Assembly (NCBI RefSeq): GCF_035083965.1
Contig: NC_089726.1
Location: 10,731,501 to 10,795,500, forward strand
Direction of reading: 5' to 3'
Source: Branchiostoma lanceolatum
Taxonomy: Eukaryota; Chordata; Leptocardii; Amphioxiformes; Branchiostomatidae
DNA: 64,000 bases
In this document: positions 22,683 to 36,380 of the stretch, one piece after another
Layout: each line of letters starts with the position of its first letter
How positions within the stretch are numbered: position 1 is the first letter of the stretch
Position numbers and translations under genes: made by a program
Notes under the pieces: model-generated
Seen by the model: the letters and a program-made list of their open reading frames with translations, nothing else
Database searches by the model: none
What the model was told of the DNA's origin: nothing

Positions 22683-25588
22683 TTGACATATATTAGGATG
22701 TCTAAAATAATAGTAGAACCGGATAATCAGGCCTCCGAGGCGGGTGTCTCATCCGGTGGGAAGGGCAAGTCAACACCAAGGACGGACCCAAATGAGGAAG
22801 AGGAGCAATTCTCCGAACGACATGCAAATGGTGAACAAGATTCAAACGATGTAGACGTTTCAAACAAAATGGCGGAACTACAAGTAGATGATGAATGTTT
22901 TACTGCGGAAGAAGGCCCTAGCAAATGTGTTAGTCTTGAGGAAAACAACGGTGGTAAACAAACCACTGGGGATCCAGGGTCACTTCCGGATAAGGGGGAT
23001 CAGGATGTTGTGAAGGAGAGTAGAAGAAGGGACAATGTTGTCATGGCCGAGGAGAAGACTTCCAGGCTACTTGAAGATTCACAGAAGAATGATGTAGTCC
23101 GTTTGGACGATCCTGGAAATTTGAGAAATGTAAAACAGGATAAACCTGAACAAAATGATTCTACTGGAACAGATAACGAAGAGGCTATAGCAGGAACAAC
23201 ACCCAATCTACACAACGAAGATTCATCAGCTAATGGCAACGATTGCAACAGAACTGTAAGTCAGAGTTCAGAAGTAGACGAAGCATTTGCTGCAGACGAG
23301 AGCGCGAGTGATCACAATTCACATCTTCTTGAAGAAGAAGGAAGCAAAGTAGAAGGAGCAACAGCGAAGAACAAGCCTACATCCTTGGAAGGGGCCTCTG
23401 CCAGTGAGCCAAAGAGGCCAGACTCCATCCCCCTAGTGAACAGTATAGACCTGTACAGGAGACTGCACGACCCCTTGTCAGGGATGAGAACTGAGGGAAA
23501 GAAAGAGGAGGAGAAGGGAGCAGCCGGCGGTTCGTGGGGTCTGGCACAGCAGGGGTTTGTGAGCAGGGAAGGAGACATGGTGTCATTTGTGGCGACTGAC
23601 TTAACACAGAAGATCAAGAAGAGTACCCCCAACAGACAGACTAACGGTAAGCTATCAGGAAGGAAATGCTATAAGATAAAAAATTACAGGTGTCTCTGTT
23701 TTCTTAGTACAGTAGTCTGTAATGATATTGCTAACCATCTTTTTCTGTAGGCATTTCTCTGAAAAAATTCTATTTATTGATTAACAGTATGCCCTCTGTC
23801 TGTGCTTTTGTATTGGTGCAATTTTTACGGTCATATTTATTTCCTGTATTTCAGTTCAATCTATTAATCTTTCCCTTTTTTTATAGCAGTAAGAAATTCT
23901 TGATATTATTTGTCATTGTCTTAAATCCTATCTTTTAGCACACATTTAGTTTTTCTTGTCTCATATTAACTTTTATTGCATTACATGCATCGCAACTTTT
24001 TTTCTTGTGAACTAGTAGTAATTTTAGCTTTTATGCACTACCCCCATCTAAACCCTCCTCCCCTATATTGTTGTTTTGTCTGTGTGTCCCTCAGAGTCAG
24101 ACCCAGAGTTAGAACTCATCCTTGGGCAAAAAGAGCACATGGCAGCTGCAAGCGAGACTGTAGCAAGTAGAAAAGGTTTTCACCTGTGCCATTTGATCTT
24201 TGTTGGTGCCCTATTATTATTAGCTAGTGTACAATGATTCTGTACATGTGTGGAGGCAACTGGTGAAGGATTTTAGTACATTTGTACTTCAGAAACTTTA
24301 ACTTTTGCATTACTATTGCACATGATTTTAACAGAAAAATCTTTACCATTCTAGATGACCATTGACAATTTCAATTTTGCTGTCAATAACTTGTGTTATT
24401 TATTGAAAGTTCAAGACCTACATGACATATATCTGTATCTAAATCTGTTCTTATTGAAGTTATTCTCTCCTGGATACAACAATTTTCTGTGTTCTACAAT
24501 ATCAATATTCCTGATACTTGTATTTCCTGAACGTTCCTTTTACATGATGTCACACTGATACACTGATGTTTACCTACAGTATGTTGTGACTTCTATATCT
24601 GATGTAGCCCCTAAATTGTTGTTTTGTTCTGTTGCAGCCACTGATATGCCCCCTATTGACCCTCGGGTGTTGGTGCATCTGGAGAGGCAGGCTAAGCAGG
24701 TGTCAGAGAGCCTGGAGATCATGATGGGTAACCTGCGGGGAACACTACATAGTGTAAGTACTAGGAGGCTGATTAATAAGTAGGCTATTACGAAATAGAT
24801 TGCTAAATATCCTATGCTTATAAAGAGAGCATCAATTCATTCTATACTTAAGGCCATAGATCAATTTTACATATGGGTCTAAATTGTCTCGATGTTCAAA
24901 TGTATTCCTCAAATAAACTACTTCTTATATATGCAAGTGTAATACATGTAGATTTTTGTGTTCAGATGTCAGCCATCACAGTGGGTTGTATGCAGACACA
25001 CAGAGACATGGTTGAGTCACTAGGAGACACCACAGATCTCTGTGTAAAGGTAGGTCCTACTCACGCTCTAGATTAGACACACATCTATCTTGTACATGAT
25101 CCTGATGCCCCATAGACCTTGGCCTTCTTTGAACATCTGAATGGAGCAACCAGAATGGGTCATAAAGAATGCCTTTTGATAGTAGATAGGAAAACTTTTA
25201 AAAGTTTCCATATTATGATGACCACTACTTTGCTTCATGTCATATAGTCAATGATATATATGTTCTGACTGAAAGTTGTTGCTTTCTTTATTGTATTTTC
25301 CCAGGCAATGTACACACTGATAGCAAGGTGTGAAGAACTCAACAACAGTATGAAACCTGTACACGAGATTGCGCAACAAATGTATCCTTTCGTGGGTAAC
25401 ATACCTGGTCCAGTAGTTTTAGAAACTTTAACGATAGGATCATGCTATTTCTCCTGTTACAACTTTATCTTACAGTCTAAGCTTCTTGTAGAGAATGTAG
25501 AATAACACACACAGTGATTTCCTTAACCATGGTGTACAGAAAGGACATCAAGAAGCAACTTGAAGCCTTTGAAGCTCTGTGCAAGTAA
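22683..25588 (+). CDS. BORCS6: BORCS6 (BORC complex subunit 6, lyspersin), complete (6 exons)
   Basis: BORC is an eight-subunit complex on the cytosolic face of lysosomes that recruits ARL8 and kinesin to move them outward. Exons: 22683-23646, 24095-24175, 24638-24753, 24966-25049, 25305-25381 and 25540-25588. All splice sites are GT/AG and the phases close at 456 aa; the Met at 22698 would give 451. The long first exon encodes an acidic, Ser/Gly-rich disordered region ending with PLVNSIDLYRRLHDPLSG. The conserved C-terminal domain runs PPIDPRVLVHLERQAKQVSE, LEIMMGNLRGTLHS, SAITVGCMQTHRDMVESLGD, MYTLIARCEELNNSMKPV and KDIKKQLEAFEALCK. It matches vertebrate BORCS6 (C17orf59) along its length, including the ALCK end. 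AATAAA at 25873-25878 is a plausible poly(A) signal. Confidence 0.95.
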
Positions 25589-28500
25589 TGCTCCAATTTA
25601 CACAGCCTTACGTTTCCTTATATCTACAGGGATTCATGATTCCCCAAGAAGTGAGGGAACTTAAGTTTTAAGGCCAGGTCAGCTGAAGTTGAACTTCCAG
25701 GCCAAAATGAAATGTCTAATTTCTAAACATGTGTGAATGTACATAATTGTAAGTGAAGTAAATTATCAGAAAACAGTTATATTCTAAAGATGCTGTGGAA
25801 ATCGAGGTAAAATAGACTGGTTTAAGGAATTAGAAAGTGCTTATAGCTTACTTTGTGATTTTATTTCAATGAAATAAAGAAGCCGTGGCAAAATCTGTGA
25901 GGCAAGGAGATAGAAACATGGGGCCTGGCTAATGATATACACGTGCATGTATGATATGGCGGTATGTTTTCATTGACAAAGCAAATGATACAGTATGTGT
26001 GTGCTCTACAGTCTGAGTGTCATCGTGGGCAAAGTACAGCGTATTATAATTATTGTGATGGGGAAACAAACAAAAGACTTTGTTTTAAAACTGATACTGG
26101 AATCTGTAACCTCAACAATGCGTTTTGATGCATGGGGTGAAGTGCAGTTATATGTACATTGGATCAGAAATTATGTGTGTATGCTGAATAGCTGTAGAAG
26201 GTACATTCACTATAAATTGTACATGTACCTAAGTTTATAAATTGTACATGTACCTTAGTTTGTAGAATTACAATATGGGCAGGTAATCCCAACAGTGATA
26301 GATGTCCAAAATGTGTACTGCCAAGTAAACACAGCTTAAGCTACCTAATCTGATGTACAGCAACTACTTTGAACAGTGTACTTTTATCATATATTAATGA
26401 AAGTGAGCTTTACTTGGTGATATGCCTTGATATCGTATCCTTGGAAGCACATTACCTATGATATAAGCAAAGATATTTTAATACAAACTTGCTCTCTATG
26501 TCCCAAAGAATGGATTCACAGCTTGTAACCAGGATTAGCTCTCGTGAAAATATTCAACCTACAGACTGCCAGACACATTTTCACATCAAACCGAGAAATT
26601 GGTGACCAGAAATGACCAAATAGGAATAGGTCTGAAAAAATAGAAAAATTGTACCAGACTGAGTATCCCATACAAGTAATGATCATCAAGTTTTTCCAAT
26701 TTTAGTTCATACATTTGAATCCCCTTGTATTCATGTCAGGCACATTTCATTTTATATGATTTTTGTTATTGTTAGAATGTTGGCAGCTTATTATTTCAAC
26801 AGCTGCATCTTTGCATTGATACTTTGTTTTTGTGGAAGTTGGAATTTTGGAAGAGAAAACATATCAAATTCAATGGCTCATTCAAGTAGCCAGGGAAACG
26901 TACAAGCCTTGCCAAGTGCCATGTGCTCCAAGGGATGGAGCTATTCTTGCCTTTAACTGGGTTACATGTAAGTGTACATGTAAAGATGTTAGCTGTAGTC
27001 AGCATTTTTCTTGTGTCTTTAAAAAAATTAGATGAATTCTGCTCCCAGGGTTTGCACTAGCCTATTGTCAAGCATACAGTGTACAATCATGTATGTATGA
27101 TTGTGTTGTTTTGTGTAAGGCTGCACCAAGTAATTTTTATGGATGACGTCCTTTGGAGACCCTAAATCTAATGCGAGAGCGCGAAAAAAACCCAAGAAGG
27201 GCCGAAAAAAAACAAGATGCCTAGATTTGAAATATAATAGTCGACGACACATGTTAAGACACAAATTGAATGAAAGAACACAGTGTAACAACTAGCAATT
27301 ATTTTATTCATCATGAAAACAGCAATAATTTGAATAAATCAGTTGAAGTTGAACAGCAGTTGTTGTCCTGTTTCTTTCCATATCCCATTGATCTGCGGCA
27401 CTGTCGTAACTCTTTGGTCATAGTTACAGGAAACGGAATTTCTTGTTTTTTTTCTGGGAACAGACCAAAATCAATGCGAGCGCGGACGTCATCCATAAAA
27501 ATTACTTGGTGTAGCCTAATGAGGTGACCAGTGGAAAGTGTGCGTCTTAATAAGAGATGCACTAGAAGACCCCCAAACACAGCTGCTTGGAGATAACATT
27601 AACTGAGAGGTATGTTAGACTTTCATATGTAAGCAACAGATACCTTACTCTTCTGAATGTTGTAGCGCTGTAGCATCGGCAACTTTGTACGTTATGCGTA
27701 TCAGGCTATCTAACTCGAAGACATATAATGAAGCTCTGTTGTAATCTTACTGTTGTCTTGCAGCTGTTGTACATGGACACATGTAGAGAAAATAGTGATT
27801 AGTAAAATTTAAACTATCAGAATATATTAGTCCACATTCTATGCTGACCTCTGTATGACTATTCAGATATGCTGCATCATGTTTACTATGGAATAAAACA
27901 TGCAATCCTTACAGCAAATTTACCTTGTTTACTTTACTATCAGACTTTACTATCAGAAAACAGTGTTACCAAGTTTTTGGGTACAGAATGGACTACTGCT
28001 TCTGCACATCAAGATATAGATGTATATATAGTTGGAGTAGAGGTGCCATACATTTAAAATGTTTACTCACTTTTGTACTTCAGTGTATTGAATGATTATG
28101 GACATAATTGTACAAACAAGCCTTTTATTTCTATTTTCAGTGTACTCATACATCCTAATGACCTCATCAGTCTCACACTGCATCATCCACAACACATGTT
28201 TCAGGAGTACCTCAAATCTGGTGTATGACTCTGCTAGTCTTAACCCCAAAGTCACTGTTCTTGAATATATTGACTAAATCTTTAAATTTCACAACTATAA
28301 TGGACTAGATCTAAGTCCATGTAGTGATATTACAATGCACCAATGTCATAGTTGATTAAGTACATAATAAGGACTAGAGAGTTTTATCCCTCAGAAATAA
28401 ATTACTGCATAGAATTCATATTGTATATCAAACATAAAATCCCACACTAGAAAATGCCACTTGTTGCATCAAGTTGCTAAATACATTTTTGTATTTCAGT

Positions 28501-29652
28501 CATCACAATTTGTTTGAGATAAACAGTGGGAAACAATGATGATAACATTTTGGAGACGAACTCAAACAAATATATACAAACAATACCAGGAGACTTAAAA
28601 TCTTGAAAATACTGATACTCAAAACAATAACTGACTTAAAATTAAAAAAAACACAAATTGAATGATATTTAAAAACTTTCTGTGACAATTACAAAAGCAC
28701 AGCTACACGTAAGTGATCAGTCTGCAGTATAAAAAGTACTTATTACAAACAATTCTATTCAATAACATTTATTGTACAAGAAACCCAGTTTCATATTTCT
28801 GTAAACTATAGGAAGAAAGTTTGAAGGCAAACTGCACAATTTTCACTGTATTGTAGTATATGCCGTACTGTGTGACATCATCAATTTGTTAGCTTGATCA
28901 AGTGCTTAAAGAACGTGAAGCCTCAAACAACCTGTGTGATTACCGGTAGCTCAAATTCAAATGCTTCCTTTTGCCTTTTGGGAAGAAACAATGGCTTCAA
29001 AATAACCCACACATACTTTTGTTTCAAAAGCATTGAATATCAGTGAGTTGTCTGAGCGTGTCCTAATTCATAAATCTCTTTCAAGTTTCTGTATGTAGCA
29101 ACATTAATGTTTAAAAATTGAAAAGGGATTGTAAGTCTAGGCTAGCCCCTAGCCGATTTTTAACATTGCATTAAAAATCCATTATGCATTGCTTAAAAAC
29201 CACTTACATATACTCCAAGTTACATGTGTACATCATTATGTACTTCAGTATTGCAGGTATGGTATGATGGTAAAATCATTTTGGCTTACCAGCCATCAAC
29301 ACAACAACATATCCTGCTCTTGTGTAACTACCAGACAACGTCACCTCCTCACAAATCAATGGCGGATTCTACTCTTTGAAGGTACACAACAGTTGGTGAA
29401 ACATATGTCTTCTTTCTTTTTGTTAAGTCATTTATCTCCTCCTTTCTTTAAAAAGTTCTTTATTCATTCTCCACAAGTCTTGTAAAGCTACCGGTACTCC
29501 AGTTCCAAGGCAAGATGGCAATGAGAAGTTGAATACTTTTGCCTTTCAAAACATGAAGAAAAGAATAATTAAGATTTTAAAACTGCAGCTGGTACCCAGA
29601 TGATTTCTCCCATCAGAAGCAGCCACGGGCAACTCATAATATCTTCAATTTC
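25589..29652. other. BORCS6 3' UTR and intergenic DNA, one Harbinger-type MITE
   Basis: After the BORCS6 poly(A) signal the sequence is AT-rich with no convincing exon. A short direct repeat of ATAAATTGTACATGTACCT lies at about 26212-26257. A PIF/Harbinger-like element is at 27119-27516. A TTTATT at 29459-29464 is a plausible minus-strand poly(A) signal for the sialyltransferase gene. Confidence 0.55.
27119..27516. mobile_element. Non-autonomous PIF/Harbinger-like DNA transposon
   Basis: A 398-bp element. Its ends GGCTGCACCAAGTAATTTTT and the reverse complement of AAAAATTACTTGGTGTAGCC continue through ATGGATGACGTCC, 33 bases with one mismatch. It is flanked by TAA on both sides (27116-27118 and 27517-27519), the 3-bp TWA target duplication of PIF/Harbinger. 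It has no transposase. A subterminal motif, AATGCGAG[A]GCGC / CAATGCGAGCGCG, is partly repeated. Confidence 0.85.
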
Positions 29653-32600
29653 TCAGAAAACGTCTCTTCTATACCAATAAGCAAGGCCTTCCTTGTCCAA
29701 GCCGTCCCAAAGTTTAATCTCTTTTCTGTGGTCGTGACTTCCAAGTACCGGCTTGAAGGCTTTGTAATTCTTATCATAGTAGTAATGGCTGTACTTGGTG
29801 TTGTAGCCCAGTCCATACAAACTGAGCTTGTCGCAGGAATTGAGGGCCGCCATGACCATGATGCCGCCGGTGGTGGGGCGGAACGACTTCACTCTCATCC
29901 ACCTGTAGGTAAGGGAAGCAGTTCTGTGTCACAGTAAGCTGGATATATTCAACAATCATGCATGGTTTTTACCAATCAAAATTATATAATGTCAGAGTAT
30001 ATCTATTGTAATTTCATTGAGTATGTTTTTCTTGAGTTCAACAATGGAATTCAATAATGGCTAAAATTGTGTATTACTAAGCTCTCACATGAATAAGTTG
30101 TACAGTATACTTAAGTCAACAAATTGTCAACATGTACTGATAGATGAATCTAGTAGAAAGTGCTAAGAGTCAGAATTCTGGAAGTTCAAAGTAACCCCTT
30201 TTCTTTGTGTAACAATATCATGGCATGTGTCATGATCACGAGAAAACTATACTTACACATAGTGAATATATCTCATCCAGTCTGGGTGGACGATTCGGAC
30301 ATTTTCCGGTGGCACTGCGAACTTGTTTTTACGTTCTGCTATTGACTTGAGGTATTTAAAGTCTGCCTTTCTGCATGGCACAAATATATATGTGATGTCC
30401 TGGAAGAAATAAACAGCAGACTTAGCCAATCACTCAAATCTGAGCTGCATGAAACAAAAAAACTCTGTCTACTTCCCCGAATTTAGAAATACTGTTTGTT
30501 TGCAAATTCATGTGATTTAATGAATGGAAACAGAAAAACTCAAAGCAGATACATGTATATACTACATGAGCTTAAAAAATAAATTTGTCAGTGCAGAACT
30601 AAGAGAAGTATGCAGGGGGCATTAAGTTTTTATCCAGCATAACAATACTGGATTTAACTCATCTTGATTTAACTTATCTATTAATTATAGAGAAAAATAC
30701 AGAAAATTTGTCAAGCATTATCTTTTCTCCCCTCAAATCTTTCAGTGCAAAATATACTTGTTAAAAATTGCTTGTCAATTTTACAGAGAGAGCAATATCT
30801 ATCAGCCAGCAGACTCTTTTTTATCATTTCCAGCTCCAACATTAGTACACAGACTAACCTTACTGATGGGGTAGTCATCTGCCTTCACGCCAACTAGAGA
30901 GCGGTCATAGAACACGTAGTGGGTTGTCCTGCTGCCCACATCTTCTTCAAACCCTTTTGTGAGGGCATGATTCACTCTGGAAAATGCAAAATGTATTTTG
31001 AAAAACTTCAAGGAGAATAAGATGTTGAACATGTACGAATAAACTTAAGTTAGCTGAACAGAGCACAAGCAATGACCTGAAATAAAGAGAAGACACATCA
31101 AGCACAGAAAACAAAACCTAAGAGACGTTCAATGCTTGTACCTGAAGATATAGTTGTGCCTGTCAATCTCTTCCCCATTTTTGGAGCCGTTCAGCATCCC
31201 ACCATTGCCAATCACAGCACAGGTTATACACTGGGGCCTGCTCCTCCCCGTAAAGTTGAAGATGGTATCGTCCGCTGAAAACATATTCAGCACATCTCGG
31301 ACCTCTGTTGAACAGAAGGGAGAAAGATGTCACAGACTTTCATGCTGTTATTAATTAACTCACAATCATACCTTGAGACATGACTTCTCAAAGGTACAGT
31401 TTTAGTCTGCTTTCAATTCCCAAGTCTTTTAATATATAATCACTAATTTTGCTGTTGCCACAGAATATACTTGTACAACAATGTTGTCATGCTAAAAGAA
31501 AAAGAAGCTCTATGATAAGGTATTTTTTTCTTTTCAAAACTTATTTCACTGTTTGCTCATCCATTTCTTTCAGCTTACCTTCATAAGTGATGTTTTCCTT
31601 GTAGTTGTATCCGAATGGTGTTGCCCATGGCTTCATTCGCCAGTACTCATCTACATTAAACAACTTGCTGTTGATCACCATCTGTGTGTCAGGTCTGAAG
31701 ATGGGACCAAACTCTTCTGATAAAAAGGCTTTTCTCTGCAGACTTCTTGGGCACGTCTGTAAAGTCAATCATATCAAGCATCAACTTGTGAAGCACTGTA
31801 TACCAACCATAATTACATGATCGTATGCATATATGTTGAACAGTAAATGTTTGATATCAGCTTAGGTTTGTCAGTGTAGTTTGTTGCAGATTTACAGAGG
31901 CAAAATGTTAAAAATACCTAAAATTGAAACTGAGTTCACCCCCCAGAATAACTTACTAGACTAAGTAAATCTACATGTTGTGTGCAGTCTACTCAACAAA
32001 CAATCACTTCACAATGATAAGACTTACCCAATCGTATCCCATCACCATGCAGATACATGTGTTTTACTGTTAGAGGAGTGTAGTGTTCAGTGGTAGTGTG
32101 AATGGCTTTAGTGCTCCCACCAAATGGAATTAGTACTGCAGTAGTACAAGACTGCCATATTGTTTATGTCAGTACTAGTGCCGGTGTTAGTCAGGTCAGT
32201 TGGCATTGTTTGAGAGGACAGGTTGCTGGGTGGCTGTGATGGTTGCTGTATGCTGTGTTTGGTGAGTGACAGGAAGAGAATATTCCAGCTTTTTGTAGTA
32301 GAGCGACAGAAGAATGCATGTATAATCATTGTCTTAGCCATCAGGGTATGATACATGATCTGCTATGCAAAGTTTGGTCCTTAAATTAGGAGTATGCTGT
32401 TTTCACTAAAAGATACAAGAATATTTTAGCTCCATAGAGAATAACTATATTACTTGCAAGGTCTATCTTAAATGAACTACCTGTATTTGTAAAAAGTTGG
32501 AAATAAAATTCTGATGCAGAAAAATTATATTTGAGTGCCATTAGTTTGTCGTCTTTTAACCTTCTCCCTGCTGGCTAACCTTGTAATCAACAGACAATTG

Positions 32601-34741
32601 GTAGCCAAATGGCTCCTACAGTATGCTAAGTGTTAAAACAACTCACTGAGTTTTTCCAGTTGGGATTTTGTCGGAAGGTAAACTTGGTGTCATTTTTGTC
32701 TGTCATGTGGAAGAGCGGACCTATCCGCGGCTCGGGCGGGACGTAAAACAGGTCCTCTCGTCTTCTGTCTGCTGGTGGAACATCATCCAGCTCTTTCATA
32801 CTGTAATCAAAGAAACAAATCTATTTCAACTTCATCACCATTTTATCCTGAAAGAAGATGCAAGAGAATTAGATCAGGGTACCATACGCTGTATGAGATT
32901 TGAAGTAAAATCACTATTAGTTCATATCTTGAATAATGCCCACCAAACAACTGTTACTAACAGTAAAATCGATAGGCTGACAAGTCTGCTAGCTCTAAAT
33001 TACATTTTCAGCAGTAATGCGTTAAGTGATTTCTTGATCATTGCACGATATTTAGAGATCAGCCAATGAGCGCAAGATTCTGAGGCCCATCCAATGTCAT
33101 GAGGTAATATTTTTCAGGTGAAAAATGTGCTCTAGTCTCTGACAATTTCTTTAACTTCAAGGCAACCTTCTGGTGATCAACAAATAAGGCCAAAGCTTGT
33201 TGACTGTGCAATAGGTGCATAACTAAAGCATAAAATCTAGTTTTGAGTCTTTATATAACTCATTCTGCATTCGCGTGCAGTAGGTCTTTTTTACTTTTTT
33301 AGCTCAGGCAGGCCTGCGTCCTTGAATCACCCAAACTTGGCAGCTGCTTGATTTGATCTAAAACTGAGTAAAAGTGAAAGTGACAGTCTGTAAGGAGAAA
33401 GGGTCACGGGTCAAGACAACCCACTGGGTGCAGATGGCTGGATGACTGAGGTCGAGATGATTAAATTTCACTTTCCACAGGGCACACTGCCAAGAAACCG
33501 CTAGCCAAGACCTTGGTGGGGTGAGGAAACTTGGAACATCTATACTAGCTGCAGAACTTCCAATAAGTAGCCTGGGTGCCAATGATCCTAGTTAGTTTTC
33601 CGTGGCCAATATACATGTATAAGCGGGGATACTAACTAGGATAGCACCCAGGCTACTTCCAATGGGCAACACGGAAGGTTATTCAACAGTCAGTCAAGGA
33701 AGAGAACATCTAAGTCATATAAGTTAAGTCTATCACAGCCTCATACATACAAAAAGTATGAAACATGAATGACTTGAAAAATTACATATTTCATGCAAAT
33801 CCATTGTTCACAATAACATAGAATGCTGAACCACATAGATGTGTGGCTACTATTAGCTAGTATAAGATAGGCAGCATGTACAATATCTTCATAGTCTACA
33901 TGTACCAGCATCATGTAGAGAAGATCCTGTTCTAACTCAGAATACAGACAGACACAAGGACATTGGGGTTAAAAGTCACAAGGCTGTGATCAGGACTCAA
34001 GGCTGGAATGTCTCGCTCTGATTGGGTCAAAGCAAGTTTCTTTCTGGAAGCAATCTGTAGGGAACCCTTCAGTGGAGTCCTTAACAATGTTTCTACCATC
34101 CCTGTTACATACTTAATGCTTCGAAATCACTCCAGGCTTTCTTATGCAGCATTGGCTTTGAAATAACAGTGTGCCGTGTGTCCATCTACAGTACATACAA
34201 AATGGGTATACAAAATAATGTAAGTACCAAGGAATCAGACTTTTATTTTTCTAAGCGCATTTTGTATGCCCAACATCTGATTGGCCCTCAGCTGCATGCT
34301 GAAGAAAAATCAGCTGGATGTCAGAAAGGAAGTTGGATATAAAATCCTACATTTTGTATCAAAGGTATTATTATAGGCAGTGCCCCGCTGGAACATTGTA
34401 TATGTATCATTAACAACTTGAACCTCCCCCAGAAAAGGTTGTCAAACTTAACAGTTGCAACAGTTTCTAAAAATCAACAAACATATCATTTCTTCATTGA
34501 CTTGAATGGAACTGCCAGCAACTTAAACCTTTAAGTCTTATACCAGCTTGATGAGGAACACAAATGCACCATACCCTCGGATGTGTGGGAAGTTTGGAGC
34601 CATGGCATCTCGTCTAAAAATGGCACTCTTGCCGTCTCGGTCTCCAAACACATCGGCGCCGATCAGAAGAATCACTAAGACAATGATTCCTCCAGCCAGG
34701 ACCAACTTCCATCTTCTTCCCAACAATCTTCTTAACAGCAT
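29653..34741 (-). CDS. ST6GALNAC1/2-like sialyltransferase (GT29), complete (7 exons)
   Basis: Transfers sialic acid from CMP-sialic acid to glycans in the Golgi; the ST6GALNAC1/2 type acts on GalNAc of O-glycans. Coding exons (minus): 34575-34741, 32647-32800, 31579-31756, 31142-31304, 30859-30976, 30257-30399 and 29653-29902. Phases close at 390 aa. It is a type II protein: [12 protein letters not shown], then a signal-anchor (about 13-29) and a short stem. The catalytic region opens with [11 protein letters not shown]. The L motif is [13 protein letters not shown] (from 195), followed by [14 protein letters not shown] and HPDWMRYIH. The S motif is [19 protein letters not shown] (from 315). 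The VS motif is H347YYYDK. An acceptor-like TTTTTCCAG 22 bases before the ATG suggests a separate 5' UTR exon. Exact acceptor specificity is inferred. Confidence 0.93.
32554..32639. repeat. Short interspersed repeat (TTTAACCTTCTCCCTGCTG family), sialyltransferase copy
   Basis: TTTTAACCTTCTCCCTGCTG and GCTAACCTTGTAATCAACAG are related to 12824-12905. The right end GTGTTAAAAC pairs loosely with the left end, as in a small palindromic repeat. It ends a few bases before the exon at 32647. Confidence 0.4.
33565..33658. mobile_element. Palindromic MITE in a sialyltransferase intron
   Basis: AAGTAGCCTGGGTGCCAATG with ATCCTAGTTAGT pairs with ACTAACTAGGAT and AGCACCCAGGCTACTT. The arms are about 30 bases around a 30-base loop. 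It is bracketed by ACTTCCAAT (33556-33564 and 33655-33663). Part of that word overlaps the arm, so the true target duplication is between 5 and 9 bp. Confidence 0.7.
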
Positions 34742-36155
34742 GGTTAAAACTGTGTGGTTATGTCTGGAAAAAAATTCAGAGGAGCATTGTTTAGATATAC
34801 ATACAGTCATGTAGACTGAGGTCTTTGGGTGACTGGCAACTGACAAAGATGGATCAAGTCATCAAAATAAATTCAAATACATCTGTTTGCAAGGACTGTA
34901 CAAGTATCCAGTATTTTATTAGTCTGTCAATGCAACAAAAATTGTCAGCACACATCCCATTGAAAGAATATACATAACGGATACCATAAAGTAGTGCATA
35001 AAAAGTTGCTGTAATGAATATGAATACCTGCACTGACGTGGTGACTTAAAAGTTGGCACGTCATCAAATTCAAACTCAAAGCTACTACCTGTATCAATCC
35101 TTGACAATGCCATGATCATAATACTATGCCATGAGAGTGAAACCAAGAATCTACCACACTGATCTTCTAATGGAGCCTTGCCAACACAGTAAAGTAGAGA
35201 GTGTCGGAGAGGATACTTCTTCACAAACTGACAAAGGATGCCTGTGTCTGACAGTCCTTTCTCAGAACAGTACTTTCTGTAGGAAGGTACTGTGTCTGGT
35301 GGGAGTTATCATACATGTACTCTGTGGCCATCCTCATTAGTTAGTAACACAGTCCATCCCACAGACGGATGCAGATTGGGCACCACTGGGTCAGGTTAAG
35401 TTTGTGTAGTGACTCGTGCAAGAGAATTCGAAGGTATGAGTAAATCTAAACCGGATGGCAGTAATTCTAAGAAACATTACCTGAGTTTGGAAAACCTACA
35501 ACCCACTGTAACTGTAAGCAGCTTAGACAGTATTGAGTTGCCGCGGTCTGTGAAACTTGCCCGTAAATCAAACACAACCAGTTGACGTCAAACTTTTATG
35601 ATCTGCTAGAATTCCTTATCAGCCACATCTGGCATGTAGAACAAATTGCGAAAACCACATGTTTTATTTTAACTTATAACCTGACACTAGCTTACTGCCA
35701 GTTACCACGATATGACCTGAGTAATGTTACAGAGCTAGAAGCTTACATGTACACCAGGGTAAGGCTGTGGCTTTGTTTCAGTGGTATGATTTACAATTTT
35801 ATGATCGACTGACGTCAGAAGCTCTGTGAACAATGGATAATGCAGTGACGGTGACAGCCTTTAAAGTTAAATAATACACAATTTTATCAGTGCATAAAGG
35901 TTGCTAGCAAATGTAGCAGAGTAAATACTGAGTTGGTCGAGGTGCACTCCAATTCAAAGGTCAAACAACTAAACCATATAACATTAGCTGCAAGATCCAT
36001 AGGCCTCTGGCTGACAATTACCTGTCCTGGAAACAGTAAGGAGACAGAACCTCCTTGGAAATAGCAAGGACATTATAATGTCCTTGGAAACAAGAGCATA
36101 TATCTAGTGCAGGGAAAACTAGGGCAAGTCATAATAACATTATTTTTGTGGTGTT

Positions 36156-36157
<2 letters not shown>

Positions 36158-36250
<93 letters not shown>

Positions 36251-36289
36251 TGTGTGTGTGTGTGTGTGTGTCTGTCTGTCTGTCTGACC
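36158..36289 (+). repeat. Compound microsatellite (GA)n-(GT)n-(CTGT)n
   Basis: About 45 GA units are followed directly by about 12 GT units and a short run of CTGT. Apparent reading frames of alternating Arg-Glu or Ser-Leu here are artefacts. Confidence 0.97.
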
Positions 36290-36380
36290 GCCTGTGTTTG
36301 GCAATTGAAAACTATACAGCATTATTACGATTCCATCCAGGTGCTGCTATTTTAGTTTGTGGATCTGAAAGGGTAGGAAA

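Noticed and set aside
36107-36355. Frames of repeated Arg-Glu or Ser-Leu
   Set aside because: They are translations of the (GA)n/(GT)n microsatellite on both strands.
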